NCBI GenBank assembly: GCA_018894105.1
Contig: CM032132.1
Coordinates: 29,563,379 to 29,627,378, forward strand
Direction: 5' to 3'
DNA from: Jacaranda mimosifolia
Taxonomy: Eukaryota; Streptophyta; Magnoliopsida; Lamiales; Bignoniaceae
DNA: 64,000 bases
Part shown: positions 1 to 11,319 of the stretch, one piece after another
How positions within the stretch are numbered: position 1 is the stretch's first letter
How the letters are laid out: each line of letters starts with the position of its first letter
The notes under the pieces: generated by a model
Databases searched by the model: none
What the model was told of the DNA's origin: nothing
What the model saw: the letters and a program-made list of their open reading frames with translations, nothing else
Program-made: the position numbers and the translations under genes

Positions 1-650
1 CGTCTCATCAATCTGACAGGCTCGAGGAGCAGCGCTTTCAACCTGTAACCATGGTTGTTTTTCTCTAGTGCTATTCTGCTTCTCAAGGAGTGATCTTCCT
101 TTTCACCTCTTGTCCTCAATTTTTCTGATCTCATGAAGCTCCGCTTCTAGTTGTAACGCCTTACTTATAGCCAAGTTGAAATTTTGTAGGTCCTATGTGG
201 CCAAATCCCACCTCAGTTCTGGTCGTAGCCCCTGTATGAACCGTCGAGTTTGCAAGACCTCATTTTCCTATAGATAGGGAGCATACTATAAGAGTCTGCT
301 GAAGGTAGCCTTATACTTACTAACAGACTGGTTTCCCTGAACCAGATCCATAAACTCCCTTTCTTTTGCTTGCTTAACTACTAGGGGCATGTATTTGTCC
401 TTAAACTCCCGGGTAAAGTTATCCCAGGTTTTGGGGTTGCCGTAGCTATCCATCTGCGGTCGTTCATTCTCCATTAGTTCCTTGTAGACTTCATTAAGAG
501 AAACACAACAAAACACACTCTTTGCTCATCTGGGTAGTGCAAGGTCCCAAATATGTTCTCTAAGTCTTCCACCCATTCCTCTGTTTTATGGTCATCTGGC
601 TCACCATAGAATTTTGGGGGATAAAATTGCAGAAACCGCTCTAATTACCA
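1..650 (-). pseudogene. Ty3/gypsy gag fragment (Tekay/Del-like), cut by the window edge
   Basis: On the minus strand the translation begins just inside the LTR/PBS with a block reading FLQFYPPKFYGEPDD, the usual gag motif 'F-x-PPKF-x-G'. After a frameshift near 520 it continues with WDNFTREFKDKYMP and QGNQSVSKY, then RRFIQGLRPELR. This is the order of the retrotransposon gag capsid domain in plant chromovirus-type gypsy elements. Gag packages the element RNA into virus-like particles. The reading frame changes at least twice and contains stops, so it is not translatable as one protein. The N-terminus before the PPKF motif is missing: the PBS-like site runs almost directly into it, which suggests a deletion. 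The zinc knuckle, protease and pol would lie beyond position 1, outside the window. Confidence 0.8.
638..650 (-). other. Degenerate primer-binding site of the gypsy element
   Basis: Read on the minus strand, the bases next to the LTR are TGGTAATTAGAGC. This resembles the plant initiator-Met tRNA site TGGTATCAGAGC with two or three changes. It sits immediately after the LTR terminal CA and before the gag motif, which is the expected place. Confidence 0.5.
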
Positions 651-3441
651 TGACAAGCACTTAAAGACGTTGCATGATTCAACTTCTTATATCTAACATA
701 ACATGTATAGACCTAAAGTCCTCCACATCAGTCCTGACATATCACATCATCTCCAAACCAAAGTTAACATTCAAGAGAGCTCAATAACATACACAAGGAC
801 TTGTTCCATTACAAAAGTATTTCTCTAGCCCAACTTAGGAGTCAATATTCTTCACTTAAACCTGTTTACGAAAGTTAAAGGAATACGGGGGGCAAGTTCG
901 AAGACTTAGTGAGGGATAAACATAAGAACAACAATGGAGATCTATTGAGGAAGAATTAATCCAATAGATCATCAAATAACATACAGTACGGGAACGTATC
1001 AAGAAATAGGCAATTACAAGTCAATAAACAAGCGTTAACAAATTCAAGAGTTCAAGTGGGTAATAGCTTGGGGTTGTAACTGTCGGCTCAAAGGGCCTAG
1101 TATCGTCTGAACCGATTTTGCTCAGAAGGTATAGAGCGTCTCAACTGATCACAGTTCGGGAGGAAATGCAAATGGCTCGATTGGCCCGGACAACAGCCTG
1201 ACTTAAACTAGGAATTTACATCATCCTTATTGCTCCATGAGCAAGACACAAACAATGGGTTACAGTCAAACAATACAAGCCCAAATCAAATGTAATCCAA
1301 CAGGTCAGAACAAAATATGCATATCTGATTCCTCTTATTCTAGCCAAACAAGTATTTTTGATGTCCAGGGAAATGCCTCTGACTCACTGTTGATACCTAG
1401 GGAAATGCCCCAAAGGTATTGCCGATACTTAGGAAATGCCCCTAATGTACCGCAAACATGTACAAGTATATCTCAGCATTCCGCTAAGATTAGCACTTGA
1501 CCCAAGTGTACAAGCCCCCAACATACTGCTATCATATCTCCGTACATATAACAGATATCAATCAGTCAATTCATAATTCCCGGCATATATCCATATAATA
1601 GAACGATAATGGATAACAAGACAATAAAAAGTATCAATCAAGAACAAGTATGATATCAGAACGATCATATAACAGACGATCAGGTAGCAAATCGAACAGA
1701 TAACAGATGAGACATTCTAGGCGCCAGAACATACAAGAACAAATCATATCAGAATACGATCAAGAATTAACCCTCACAGGGGTGTACGAGTCAATTAACT
1801 CTCACAGGGGTACAAGTATTAGGTAACAGATAACAATTGAGCGTGCGAGCAAGAACAAGTACTCAAGTGAGTGTGATTTCAATCAATCAAGAGCAGTCAG
1901 TACAATCAAGTTGAACCCACACAAGGGTCATTCCACAACAATAGATATATATAAACAAGGCTAGAATGGCAGACCCTCACCTCCGTAATCTCAGAAATGC
2001 AATCCACAATTAGTAGTCTACTACTTTGTGGGACCTGTTTCTTCATTACCTAACCAAGAGAGTATATTTATAATCAATTTCTTAATTACCTAATTAACCT
2101 CATACTAGTATCCCAAATCATCAATAATGGGCTAATTAGCTCAATAACCCAATTATTACCATTTAGGTCTTCCTAAAATTAGGGGTTTCTCTTCTAATTA
2201 ACTCGATAATTCCTAATATTTTCATAAAATAATACAATCCAAGTTTACCAAATTTATACTGGCACATGCATAAACCAAGTCCTTGTCCCATATCATCTCA
2301 AATTCCCTCAATTATCATATCACAAGCTGCAATTTCATAAATCATAATTATATCACTTAATTATCTCAATTAATCCTAATATTACATAAAGTAATACAAA
2401 TTCGGGCCCACCAACCACTGTAGTCCATATATGGAAATATATATGTATTAATCTTATACAAATCCTCATCCATGGTATATTACAAAGTCCAATAGAAATA
2501 ATGGTACATCGCATGTATATATATAAACATATATAATTTAACTCCCTTTTTACCCACAAATTTGCTTAATTGGACCTCAAAACCACGAACCAAGACCACA
2601 GTTTCGATCCTTGGGATGAACTGTAGATTTTGACCCAACCTCCCCACTGCCGCGCTGCTATCTGCCATGGAAAAATCTTAAAACTACTCGCAAACTACTC
2701 TTCTTGACAAGAGTTGTTCAACACACCCTTCAATTAACCATTTCGCCGTGGGGAAGACCTCCAATTTGAGCTCTGAAGTTACTGCCCCACCTGTCGCTGC
2801 CATGAGTTGTTCTTCAATTTTTGTTGCCAACGCCACCTTTACTCCAATCCAAGTGTACCACCTTCTTCTTTGAGCTGAAATCTTCACCTTTTATCGCCCC
2901 GAAAATGGTCTCCACCACACCTTCACCATCAAATGTTGATCAACATTGCGGTAAGGTTTGAGCTTCAGTTTTCCAGTAGCCCACCATGAACTATGGGTGC
3001 ATGTGGTATGGGTGTGGTGCTGATGGTTAGGAGAAGCGTTTGTTCGGTTTTATTTTTAGGTTTGGCCATTACCAGTGGAAGTTCGATGGAGTTGACGGGG
3101 AGGGGTTACGAGTGAGGGAAAAAATTAAAATAGGGGAGGAAAATGAAAATAAGTTATATATAGTAATAACTGTTCCTAATTCGCAGATTGACCTTAGAAG
3201 TTTCTTTAGCCAACAATTAAGCCCTTCAAAGTTTCCACAAACTTCAATTCATCCCCTAACTAAGTGGGTGCCTCGCTTTGACCCTTTTGATCAAAAATAA
3301 TAGCCATGCAACCCCAAAACTTTCAAAATTTTTGCAATCAAGTCCTTTTCATTTATTTTTCGAGCCCTAAAATCTGACTAATAAAAATCTTGATTTTCTC
3401 AATTCTTATTTTTCAAAATACTGAATTTTAGGGGTGTTACA
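651..3441 (-). repeat. 5' LTR of a Tekay/Del-like gypsy element (about 2.8 kb)
   Basis: On the minus strand this begins TGTAACACCCCTAAAATTC at 3441, the start typical of plant Tekay/Del LTRs, and ends ...TGTCA at 651 next to the PBS-like site, giving TG...CA ends. Inside are short imperfect direct repeats: GGAAATGCC-containing units at 1365-1445 and CCTCACAGGGG/CTCTCACAGGGG units at 1771-1812. The small open frames at 1237-1500, 2353-2887 and 3040-3300 lie inside the LTR, match no protein I know and are not called. The partner LTR would lie left of the window, so the LTR assignment rests on termini and adjacency only. Confidence 0.6.
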
Positions 3442-4394
3442 TAATTATGATAGATTAAATCTATATTAATTTTTTACTTATTTTACTTTTTAGTTAAATT
3501 GAATTTAATTAAATTAAAATATTTTTTATATATTACTATTTTAATATTATTAGATTATTTTAATAATATAAATTTATATTTAACATAATTTAATATGTTA
3601 TATTTTAATGATATAAATTTAATTAAATTATTTTAGATATGATTATTATTTTTAATATTGTTGAATATGTCATTTCAATTATTAAAATTATATGTTCCAA
3701 GATGATAGATTTGATTTATATTTTTAATTTTTCTTACTTATTAAATTCAATTGAATATAATTAAATTATCTTAAATACATTTATTATTTTAAATTTACCT
3801 TGGATTCTTCTTTGTTTTCTTATATTTAAGACCTCAAACAAAAAAATAATAACAAATACATCATTAATTAATTAAAAAATCTTGCAATACCCCCCCAAGG
3901 GTATTCTTGTCCCCTAAAAAGTCAAACTGGGTAAAAAATGGAGTCAATGACCCTAAGGGCATTTTTGAAATTTCATCCTAATTTTTTAATGGCGGTTGGT
4001 CAAAACCCTAATGTTGACTAACGGAGGGGTTGAAATGTTGGAGGGCAATAAAGTTCAGAGGGGTAAACGTAATTTTCAAAATGAGGGTTTTTGATAATTA
4101 CACAAACCTCTGGGAAGGTGAATGTAATTTACGATAATAAATAAAGAAGAAGAAGAAGAAGAAGAAGAAGAAGAAGAAGAAGAAGAATGACAAGATGTAT
4201 AAGTAAATCATGTACACATCAATTAAAGTAATTAAAAATGATTAGCGGAGCATGGGCCGATTAATGAGGATATAAGCCTAACTAAGTATAAATTCTTGAA
4301 ATTAAATGCAAGAGTTAGATTTGTTCTTACTTTTAAATGGAGAGTTTTCCAATGGTGAGTTGCCAATGCGAACACAAAACATGTCTTGTAAGTG
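3442..4394. other. AT-rich intergenic stretch with an unclassified repeat-like block
   Basis: No gene is visible. 3442-3880 is very AT-rich. 3888-4135 is a denser block with phrases such as CAAACCTCTGGGAAGG and AGGGGTAAACGTAATTTTC, a style common in old dispersed plant repeats, but I cannot assign a family. Confidence 0.4.
4144..4187. repeat. (GAA)n microsatellite
   Basis: About 14 uninterrupted AAG/GAA trinucleotide units, directly after the unclassified repeat block. Confidence 0.95.
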
Positions 4395-4715
4395 TGATTT
4401 CTGAAGTTAATATCGCTGTAAAAAAAATACTACAAAATTAAATTTATAGCCATAGAAACAAATTATAACTATGAATTAACAAGTAGTCTTATGCATTTGA
4501 AGCGCAAATAATTTAGTTACGCATCAATCAAGAAACTATATATATAAAAAAGACAATAATTATCAGCTACGAGTTGGTTGTAGCAATGGTTAGCTACTTT
4601 GAATTTGATCAGGTCAATTTCGTAGCTAAAATTGTAAATTTTTTGCATTAAGTATGATTGGCCGTAGTTGATGCCAAGGGTTTTTTTTTTCTTTTTTTTT
4701 TTTTTTTTTTTGGTT
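4395..4715 (+). mobile_element. CACTA-like MITE, copy 1
   Basis: This matches the copy at 22188-22558 along most of its length, for example ATAATTATCAGCTACGAGTT here against ATAATAATCAGCTATGAATT there, and GCATTAAGTATGATTGG against GCATTAGTTATGAAATG. It has no coding capacity. The termini are worn: the left TIR is not recognisable and the right end runs into a T tract at 4681-4711. Classification as a non-autonomous CACTA element comes from copies 2 and 3, whose ends are preserved. Confidence 0.6.
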
Positions 4716-4747
4716 GAATCAGTCTGAAATTAATGGTAAAATGTTTA

Positions 4748-5481
4748 TGAGTGATTATAAGCTTAAGAAAAGAGGGAGTGGGGGGTGGGGTGAATTAGGC
4801 CTATGGGATTTTAATGCAACGGAAGATTATTATTCAAAATACTTTTTGGCCTTTTAAATAGTTTAAGTCTTTTACAAAAAAAAAATTTAGTTATTGATTG
4901 GAATTTGTAAGTATCAGTTCAACTACCAACAAGACCAGTGATGAATAAAGCAATAAAAATAATAGTAAATAGACGCTGGTACTTATAGAGGTTCGGTAAG
5001 CGTACTCCTTTACCTGAGTTTTGACTTAGGATTTTGAGCCGGTCAAATTAATTAATATGTGATAATGTTTTACAAGTAATCACAGTAATTTGACTGTAAG
5101 AAAAGTAAAAGGGTTTGAAACACCTTAGTAGGGTGAAAAACCAGCTCTTTGCAGAGAGCTAAACTAGAATCTCAAACTGGATAAGGCAGATTCCAGAGCA
5201 TTGCGAAACCAACTGCTTTATGAATAGGTAGGAGGGAACTTATACTAGATTCACTTGCACAACCTCTATGGACTGATGTATGAGTTGCTGCCACTTCATA
5301 CGACAAGCTGTAAACTCTTATACTATACTGGAACCAAGAACCATACAGAAGATTCTAGACAATACCACGCTACTGGTTTCTTCCCCTAGAGGTCCTTAGA
5401 GCATTCAAGCATCAATTTGCTCTCTTCATGAGGTCCCTCGAGAGCAGGTACAACTCCAGTCCCTCTTCACCACTAGGTCCT
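4748..5481 (-). repeat. 3' LTR of the copia remnant, truncated at its 5' side
   Basis: It aligns with 12758-13476: both start TGAGTGATTATAAGC on the plus strand and share TATAGAGGTTCGGTAAGC, AGAACCAGCTCTTTGC-like and ACAACCTCTATGGACTGAT segments. Similarity stops after ACTAGGTCC at 5481, where gag-derived sequence begins. The missing part corresponds to 13477-14030. Confidence 0.75.
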
Positions 5482-6090
5482 CATCAAGATCTTCTTGAAG
5501 TTTCGAGTTGGAATTATGATCAATATTAAAAGCAATATTTTTTTTACTTTTATTTTTGAGTCTTGATCTTTATTTTGTAGCGTCATCTCATGGGATATGA
5601 GAGATCCAATCAGTTCACCCATGGTCATCCTGCTAAGATCATGAGCTTTCAGAATAGCAGTAACTTTTAGAGTCTATTCCTTGGGAAGCAATCTAAGAAT
5701 CTTCCAGACTTGTTCATCCTCACTTATAGTTGTATCGAGTATGAATATAGGATTTATAATTTCCATGAAACACACGTATATCTAACTTATGGTCTCATTA
5801 GGTTTCATCTAGAACATTTCATACTTTTGAATGCGAAGTGCAATTCTCTTTTGTCGAACCTGGCTGGTACCTTCGTGGGTCACTTGCAACATTTCCAACA
5901 TTTGCTTTGCTATAGCATGTACTAACTCGATTATACTCATCTTTTGTGAGAGCACATGATAGAATATTTTTTGGCCTTTGCATTCATTGATATGCTATTT
6001 TTATCATCATTAGTAAATTCTCGTCGCTCTTTTGGAACCATCTGCTCATCAACCAATTTCATTGGAATCGTCGGCCCTTCACTGACCACT
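5482..6090 (-). pseudogene. Copia gag, C-terminal part (left of the insertion)
   Basis: Reading down from 6090 the frame continues the gag of 12696-12555: GPTIPMKLVDEQMVPKER, then ISMNAKAK, and after frameshifts DEYNRVST-like sequence and LSRMTMGELIGSLISHE. These are signature blocks of the copia UBN2-type gag (LNAKAM, EYNRVS, ...TMGELIGSL). Several frameshifts and stops are present, so it is non-functional. It ends in sequence adjoining the truncated LTR; no zinc knuckle or protease follows. Confidence 0.8.
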
Positions 6091-7293
6091 TGTTAAGTTG
6101 CATTTTTGTCTTTTTATTCATATGATCTTCCCTTGTGATTAATAGTAAAAATGCTTAATTATTGGGTTTTAACTTTCTTTTTATGTTTTGTGAAGCAAAT
6201 TGAAGATTTAAGCTAAATGCAGTTGGAAATCGAGTTTTTGACATGCTTGGAGCAAAGATTGCATTCCTGAGGAGACAAGAAATGGAAGAAGGAAATAATT
6301 CGAATGCGGACATGTTTTGGCAGTTATATATTCCTGGAATATTTTAATTTTTATTTCTTTAATTAGGATAATTTTAGTTTTCCTATTCTGGTATGAGTCT
6401 TATTGGTTTTCCAGTTGCATTAGGAGTAGTAGGCTATTTATAGGGAACTAGGTTTCTTTCATCGGGGAGTTTTTCATTCTTTTGTTTAGCATATTTTTAG
6501 TTTCCTACGCTTTTTCTCTTAGACATGAGTTGCTAAACTCTTTTTCTAGCCTAAGGAATTATTGAAGTTTTGGTTCTTCAGTATTTGTGAGATCTAATTG
6601 ATTTAATTTGTTTTCCTTCTTCCTTGAGTATTTATTTATCTTCCATTTTTGTTGCGATTATTTAGGTTCATTGAATTTAGGGCCCAAATTTGATAGCTTA
6701 GAATAATTGTCCGATCAATTAGAACATTAAATCCGTAATTGTTTAATTGTTCTAATATTTGTGGCAAATAACATAGTTATGTGTGGTGACCACATGCATG
6801 ATTTATGTTATGTGGATAAATAATCTAGTCTAAATAAACCCCGTTTGTGTGTGTTTATTGGCTAGGGTTGGGACTCTCTAGTTTTTAATGCTATTGATAA
6901 ATTAAATCCTAGGAGCACTTCTTTAGGGTTGTTTATTGACAAGAGAATTAACTAACGAGCTTCTCTTAGTTATCAAAATAGTAAAGAGAGATTGGTTATT
7001 AGGGCGTTCGAGTAACTATAATCAGTCTATTCAAGAAAAGAGGAATTAACCTTTGCATAAATGATCAGATCTGTGAACCAAACTAAGATTTTACCTTAGG
7101 CTAGATTTCATTCTTACTTTTAAGATTCTAGTCTTTCATTTCATAAAAAACCCCATTTTCTATTTTATTTTATTTAGTAAACTTGAAGGAAACAAAATTT
7201 ACCAGTCTCTATGGAATACGACCCTACTCACCACTGATTACAAATCATATCTTTAGAGTAGAAAATTATTTTTGTTGGATTCGGCACCCATCA
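6091..7293 (+). repeat. 5' LTR of the Athila-like element
   Basis: It begins TGTTAAGTTGCATTTTTGTC and ends GGCACCCATCA. It is nearly identical to 11320-12554 except for a roughly 35-bp segment missing here near 7115, which in the other LTR is bounded by short TTACTTTTA repeats. CCACT precedes it. Confidence 0.95.
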
Positions 7294-7298
7294 AATTT

Positions 7299-7316
7299 TT
7301 GCGCCGTTGTCGGGGA
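7299..7316 (+). other. Primer-binding site (tRNA-Asp type)
   Basis: TTGCGCCGTTGTCGGGGA lies five bases after the LTR. The Athila-type site complementary to plant tRNA-Asp is TGGCGCCGTTGCCGGGGA, so two positions differ. Confidence 0.8.
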
Positions 7317-7380
7317 CTGGTATCAAATAATTTTGTTTCTTTTTAATGCCTTGATCTTGTCGCATAGGTGAACTTCAATA

Positions 7381-8950
7381 TGATCTGGAGATTGAGAAGA
7401 CTGCTCGTAGATTGCGGAAGGAGACTAAAGTGCAAAAGAAAGGCGAATCATCACCTTCGAATCTCGATCTAGATACATCCAGCTTAGTTAGTTCAAGCGA
7501 TTCTGAACAAGAGGAAATAATGACCCTAGAGAGAACTTTAAGGGAGTTAGCTGAACCGAATTTGGCTCAACAACCACTTTGTATTGAATTTCTAAAGTTG
7601 GAAACACCTTTTGAGTTAAAATTTGGGTTGATCCATCCATTACCCATTTGCACGGCTTGGAGAATGAAGATCCCCATAATCATTTAAAGGCACTTCGTAT
7701 GGTGTGCTTGACTATGAAACCCTAAGGAGTATTTGAGGAGCAAGTGAAGTTGCGAGCTTTTCCATTTTCCTTAGCAGATAAAGCTAAGGATTGGTTGTTT
7801 TACATAGCCCCTGGTTCTGTCACTACATGGACTGAAATGGCAAGATTGTTACTTGAGAAGTTTTTCCCTGCTTCACACGCTACTAGCATTAGAAAAGAGA
7901 TCAGCAGTATAAGACAAAGAGACGCGGAGAATCTTCATGAATATTGGGAAAGGTTTAAACAACTTTGTGCAAGCTACCCACACTATGGTATTACTAAGCG
8001 ACTTCTCATCCAATACTTTTATGAAGGTCTTTTACCAATGGAAAGGAGAATGATGGATGCAGCAAATCAAGGAGCCATAGTGAACAAACTCTAAGCAAAG
8101 CTAGAGAATTGATTTCTATAATGGCTTCCAACTCCCAACAATTTAGATACTCTTGGGATCCTCCTAGAAGGATCAATGACGTAAGTAATTCATCTCTTGA
8201 ACGTTAGATTTCTACTTTAACTTATCTTGTTCAACAGTTGGTTGTAGGAAATACGCAACAAGTCAAAGCTTGTAGGATTTGTGCTAATGTTTGTCATCTT
8301 ATGGATATGTGTCTTACGCTCCAAGAGAATTCCTGCAAACAAACTAATACAGTAGGAGGATTCCCTGGACCACCGCAAAGAAAGTACGATCCCTACTCAA
8401 ACACCTACAACCCAGGATGGAAGGATTATCTGAATTTCAGTTATGGAGGGAGATCGCAAAACTACCAATACTTCCAACAAAAGTTGTCCCCTCCACATCA
8501 ACTATCCTCTTCAAATATAGGTATGTCTCTCAAAGAGATTGTTAAATCCCTTGCAGCTAACACTCAACAATTTCAACAAGAAACGTAAGCAAGCATTCAG
8601 AACCTGGAGAATCAAATGAGTCAGTTAGCCACCTCAGTGAGTAGGATAGAATCCCAAGGGAGGCTACCCTCTCAGACAATTGTCAATCCCAAGTAGAATG
8701 TTAGCGCGATTACTCTAAGAAATGGTAAGGAGTTGAAGGAACCTAGCAAGAAGACAGGAGAAAACACTAATGTGGAAAAAGTGGGGAGACAGATTATCAT
8801 GCCTCAAAATTCTGTTGAACATTCGCATGAACCTAACGGTAAGGTGACAAGCCCATTGGTTATACACCTTCCATTTCCTAAAAGGTTCGCTAAATCCAAA
8901 AGGCATGAAGAGGAAAAGGAGATTTTGAAACTTTTCGCAAGGTTGAAGTA
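7381..8950 (+). pseudogene. Athila-like gag polyprotein, interrupted
   Basis: Scattered frames cover a gag of roughly 500 codons. At 7744-8094 the retrotransposon gag domain is clear: LRAFPFSLADKAKDWLFYI, then WTEMARLLLEKFFPAS and YWERFKQLCASYPHYGI, the Athila capsid pattern. From 8238 a cysteine-containing stretch (ACRICANVCHLMDMC) matches the weak zinc-finger region. A glutamine-rich linker and LENQMSQLATSVSRIESQG follow at about 8600. The last piece, 8733-8951, has SPLVIHLPFPKRFAKSKR, the usual lead-in to the Athila protease. At least five stops or frameshifts break it (for example the TAG at 8205 and the TAA near 8587). Confidence 0.85.
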
Positions 8951-9089
8951 AATATCCCTTTACTTGATGCAATCAAGTCAATACCTCACTATGCTAAATT
9001 TTCCAAGGAATTGTGCACAAATAAAAGAAAATTAAAAGGTAATGAAAGAATAAATGTGGGGGAAAATGTTTCGATAGTGATACAAAGGA

Positions 9090-9599
9090 AATTAGCCCCC
9101 AAATGCAAGGACCCAGGTATGTTTACTATCCCTTGCAAGATTGGCAAAGTTAGAATTGAAAAGGTTATATGCTTCAATTAATATCATGCCTCTTTCCATC
9201 TACTCTTCATTAAATGTTGGTCCTTTGAAAAAAACAGGAATAGTTTTTCAACTTGCTGATAGGTCTGGTGTATATCCTAAGGGAGTCCTAGAGAATGTGT
9301 CAGTACAAGTAAATGAATTGATTTTTCTTGCTGATTTTTATGTACTTAACATATCTGAAGATAACTCTCCTAATTCGTCACAAATACTATTGGGAAGACC
9401 TTTCCTTAGAACCTCTAGGATGAAAATTGATGTGCATGATGGTACACTCACTATGGAGTTTGATGGTAATATGATTAAATTCAATATTTATGATGCCATG
9501 AAATATTCTAGTGATGAGTCTTGTGTTTCTGTTGTGGATAATATTGATACTTTGACTCACGAAATCTTGAATTTGAATGATGATAATTTTGTGACATGA
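9090..9599 (+). pseudogene. Athila-like retropepsin (aspartic protease) domain, active site lost
   Basis: The C-terminal 152 codons are open (9141-9599) and read as a typical Athila protease: ASINIMPLSIYSSLNVGPLK, QLADRSGVYPKGVLENV, LLGRPFLRTSRMKIDVHDG, TMEFDGNMIKFNIYDAMK. The enzyme would cut the gag/pol polyprotein. The catalytic triad that normally precedes ASIN (DLG in this lineage) reads RLY here, so the active-site aspartate is missing. The coding frame upstream of 9141 is shifted. The stop at 9597-9599 is followed by post-pol sequence rather than RT. Confidence 0.85.
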
Positions 9600-9765
9600 G
9601 GAATAGCTACGTCTAGCCGAAGACGTTAAAGGGAGGCGCTTTTTGGGAGGCAACCCAAACTTTCAATTTGTCGTTTATATTTTAAAAAAAAAATTCTTTA
9701 ATTAGCTTTATTTTTCTTTGATGTAGGAGACGTTTTAAATTGGCCTGTACGTGTAGTTATTTGGC

Positions 9766-10020
9766 AGAAAAGCTCTTCAATTTAGCCGTGCCCATACCTT
9801 GTTCAAAGACTTCTTCTAGCATGTTGGAATTATTTGACAAGGAAAGCTCTTCAATCTAGTTGTGCCCACGCCTTGTTCAAAGATTTCTTCTGGTATGTTG
9901 GAATTATTTGACAAGGAAAGCTCTTCAATCTAGCCATGCCTACGCCTTGTTCAAAGACTTCTTCTAGCACCATTAGAATTATTTAACAGAAGTACTCTCA
10001 TATCTACCCATGGCCACGCC
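9766..10020 (+). repeat. 74-bp tandem repeat, about 3.5 units
   Basis: AGCTCTTCAAT starts units at 9771, 9845 and 9919, exactly 74 bp apart. A diverged partial unit starts near 9991 (AGTACTCTCATATCTACCCATG). Each unit carries GCCTTGTTCAAAGA-TTCTTCT and GGAATTATTTGACA. The array lies in the non-coding region after the protease. Confidence 0.9.
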
Positions 10021-10739
10021 TTGTTTCGCTACATTTCCAACCACTATCTTCAACCACCAGCCCCCACTTTCCCGCCACCAACATCACCACTACCGCTATC
10101 AACCATCACTGCTGGTTTCACACCCCTAATACCACACAATCTTTAAAGCCATGCGGGCCTCATCTCATCAGGGGAGTCCTTCTTCCACTTTTCTTACACG
10201 TTTGCATTCTTAGTCTGAAATATTAAGGACAATGCTTGGTTTAAGTGTGGGGGAGGAAAATTTAGATTCATTTTGCTTCAAACATGCATGAAATAACTCT
10301 TTATTCTTCTTATTTGCTTTCAAATGTGTGCTTTAGTTCTTGATTAGTTAATTTTTCTCTTAGTCGTTTTGTCTCTTTTTGATGCTTGTCCCCAAGGTAA
10401 CACTTAAATAATTGGGTTGAATTAGGACACATTTTAAGAATAGCATGAGTAGTTGAGTTCTTATTTATTACACTTTGACTTATTATCGTGTTGGTTGATT
10501 TGGATGAAAAATGTATGAGAGAATTAATGCATATCACCTTAATAATTGTCATGCAAGCGGGTTAACTTTTTTTTGAACTTGCTTTGATGAACATATTTGG
10601 GTTGAATTGTTGAGTTGAATGTACTAAGACAATGAAGGTGACTGGGTTTGACCATTTAACCTCTCTTTAAAAAAAAGCACTAACTTGATTACTCCGCTAA
10701 TCACTAAAATTAAGTGATTATGAGTAGGGATAATAACCA

Positions 10740-10905
10740 TATGGGTTTGTGACCAGCTGAGTAATCGGGTGCATTCATCACCAATGTCTGTATTCGTGTA
10801 AAAAGGTCGGATGACATGCTAGATAAATTGTGGCTGGCTGAGTAACTGGGTACATTCATCACCAATGCTTGTATTCGCATAAAAAGGTCGGTCACACGTT
10901 GAATT
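10740..10905 (+). repeat. About 82-bp direct repeat, two units
   Basis: GCTGAGTAATCGGGTGCATT and GCTGAGTAACTGGGTACATT start corresponding units. Both continue with CATCACCAATG...TGTATTCG and AAAAAGGTCGG. It is non-coding and lies between the 74-bp array and the 3' LTR. Confidence 0.85.
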
Positions 10906-11303
10906 TAGTGCCCAAAAAAAAAAAATAGAGAGATCGAATAAGGTTTTTCCCTTTCATGCTTTATGTTTTCTTGCATTTGACTTGCTATTCTTCCATGAAT
11001 ATGTAATATCGTTGCATGTTTTTGATAGTTGTCCTTTTATATCTTGACTTGAATTGAACTTATTGAAAAAGTGTTAAATTCCTTTTACATTTCAAGTTCG
11101 AAGAAACTGCTAGGGTGATTGGTTATTTGTGTGATTTATAAGGGTTTTTTTTTGTGAAGTGCATGTTCTTACTTGTGTCTTGATTATGCCCTCCAAAATG
11201 TGATGATTTGAACTATTTGGCGACAATTTGAGAAATAGGAAGAAGGGTTTGTGAGAAGGTTTGATAAGTTGGAGCTGTTGTATGCTTGAGGACACGCATT
11301 ATC

Positions 11304-11319
11304 TAAGTGTGGGGGAATT
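11304..11319 (+). other. Polypurine tract of the Athila-like element
   Basis: TAAGTGTGGGGGAATT lies directly before the 3' LTR start TGTTAAG. A second copy-like tract, AAGTGTGGGGGAGG, occurs at 10240, as is common in this lineage. Confidence 0.85.

Noticed and set aside
3040..3300. 86-codon plus-strand open frame
   Set aside because: It lies antisense in the Tekay-like LTR; no homology recognised.
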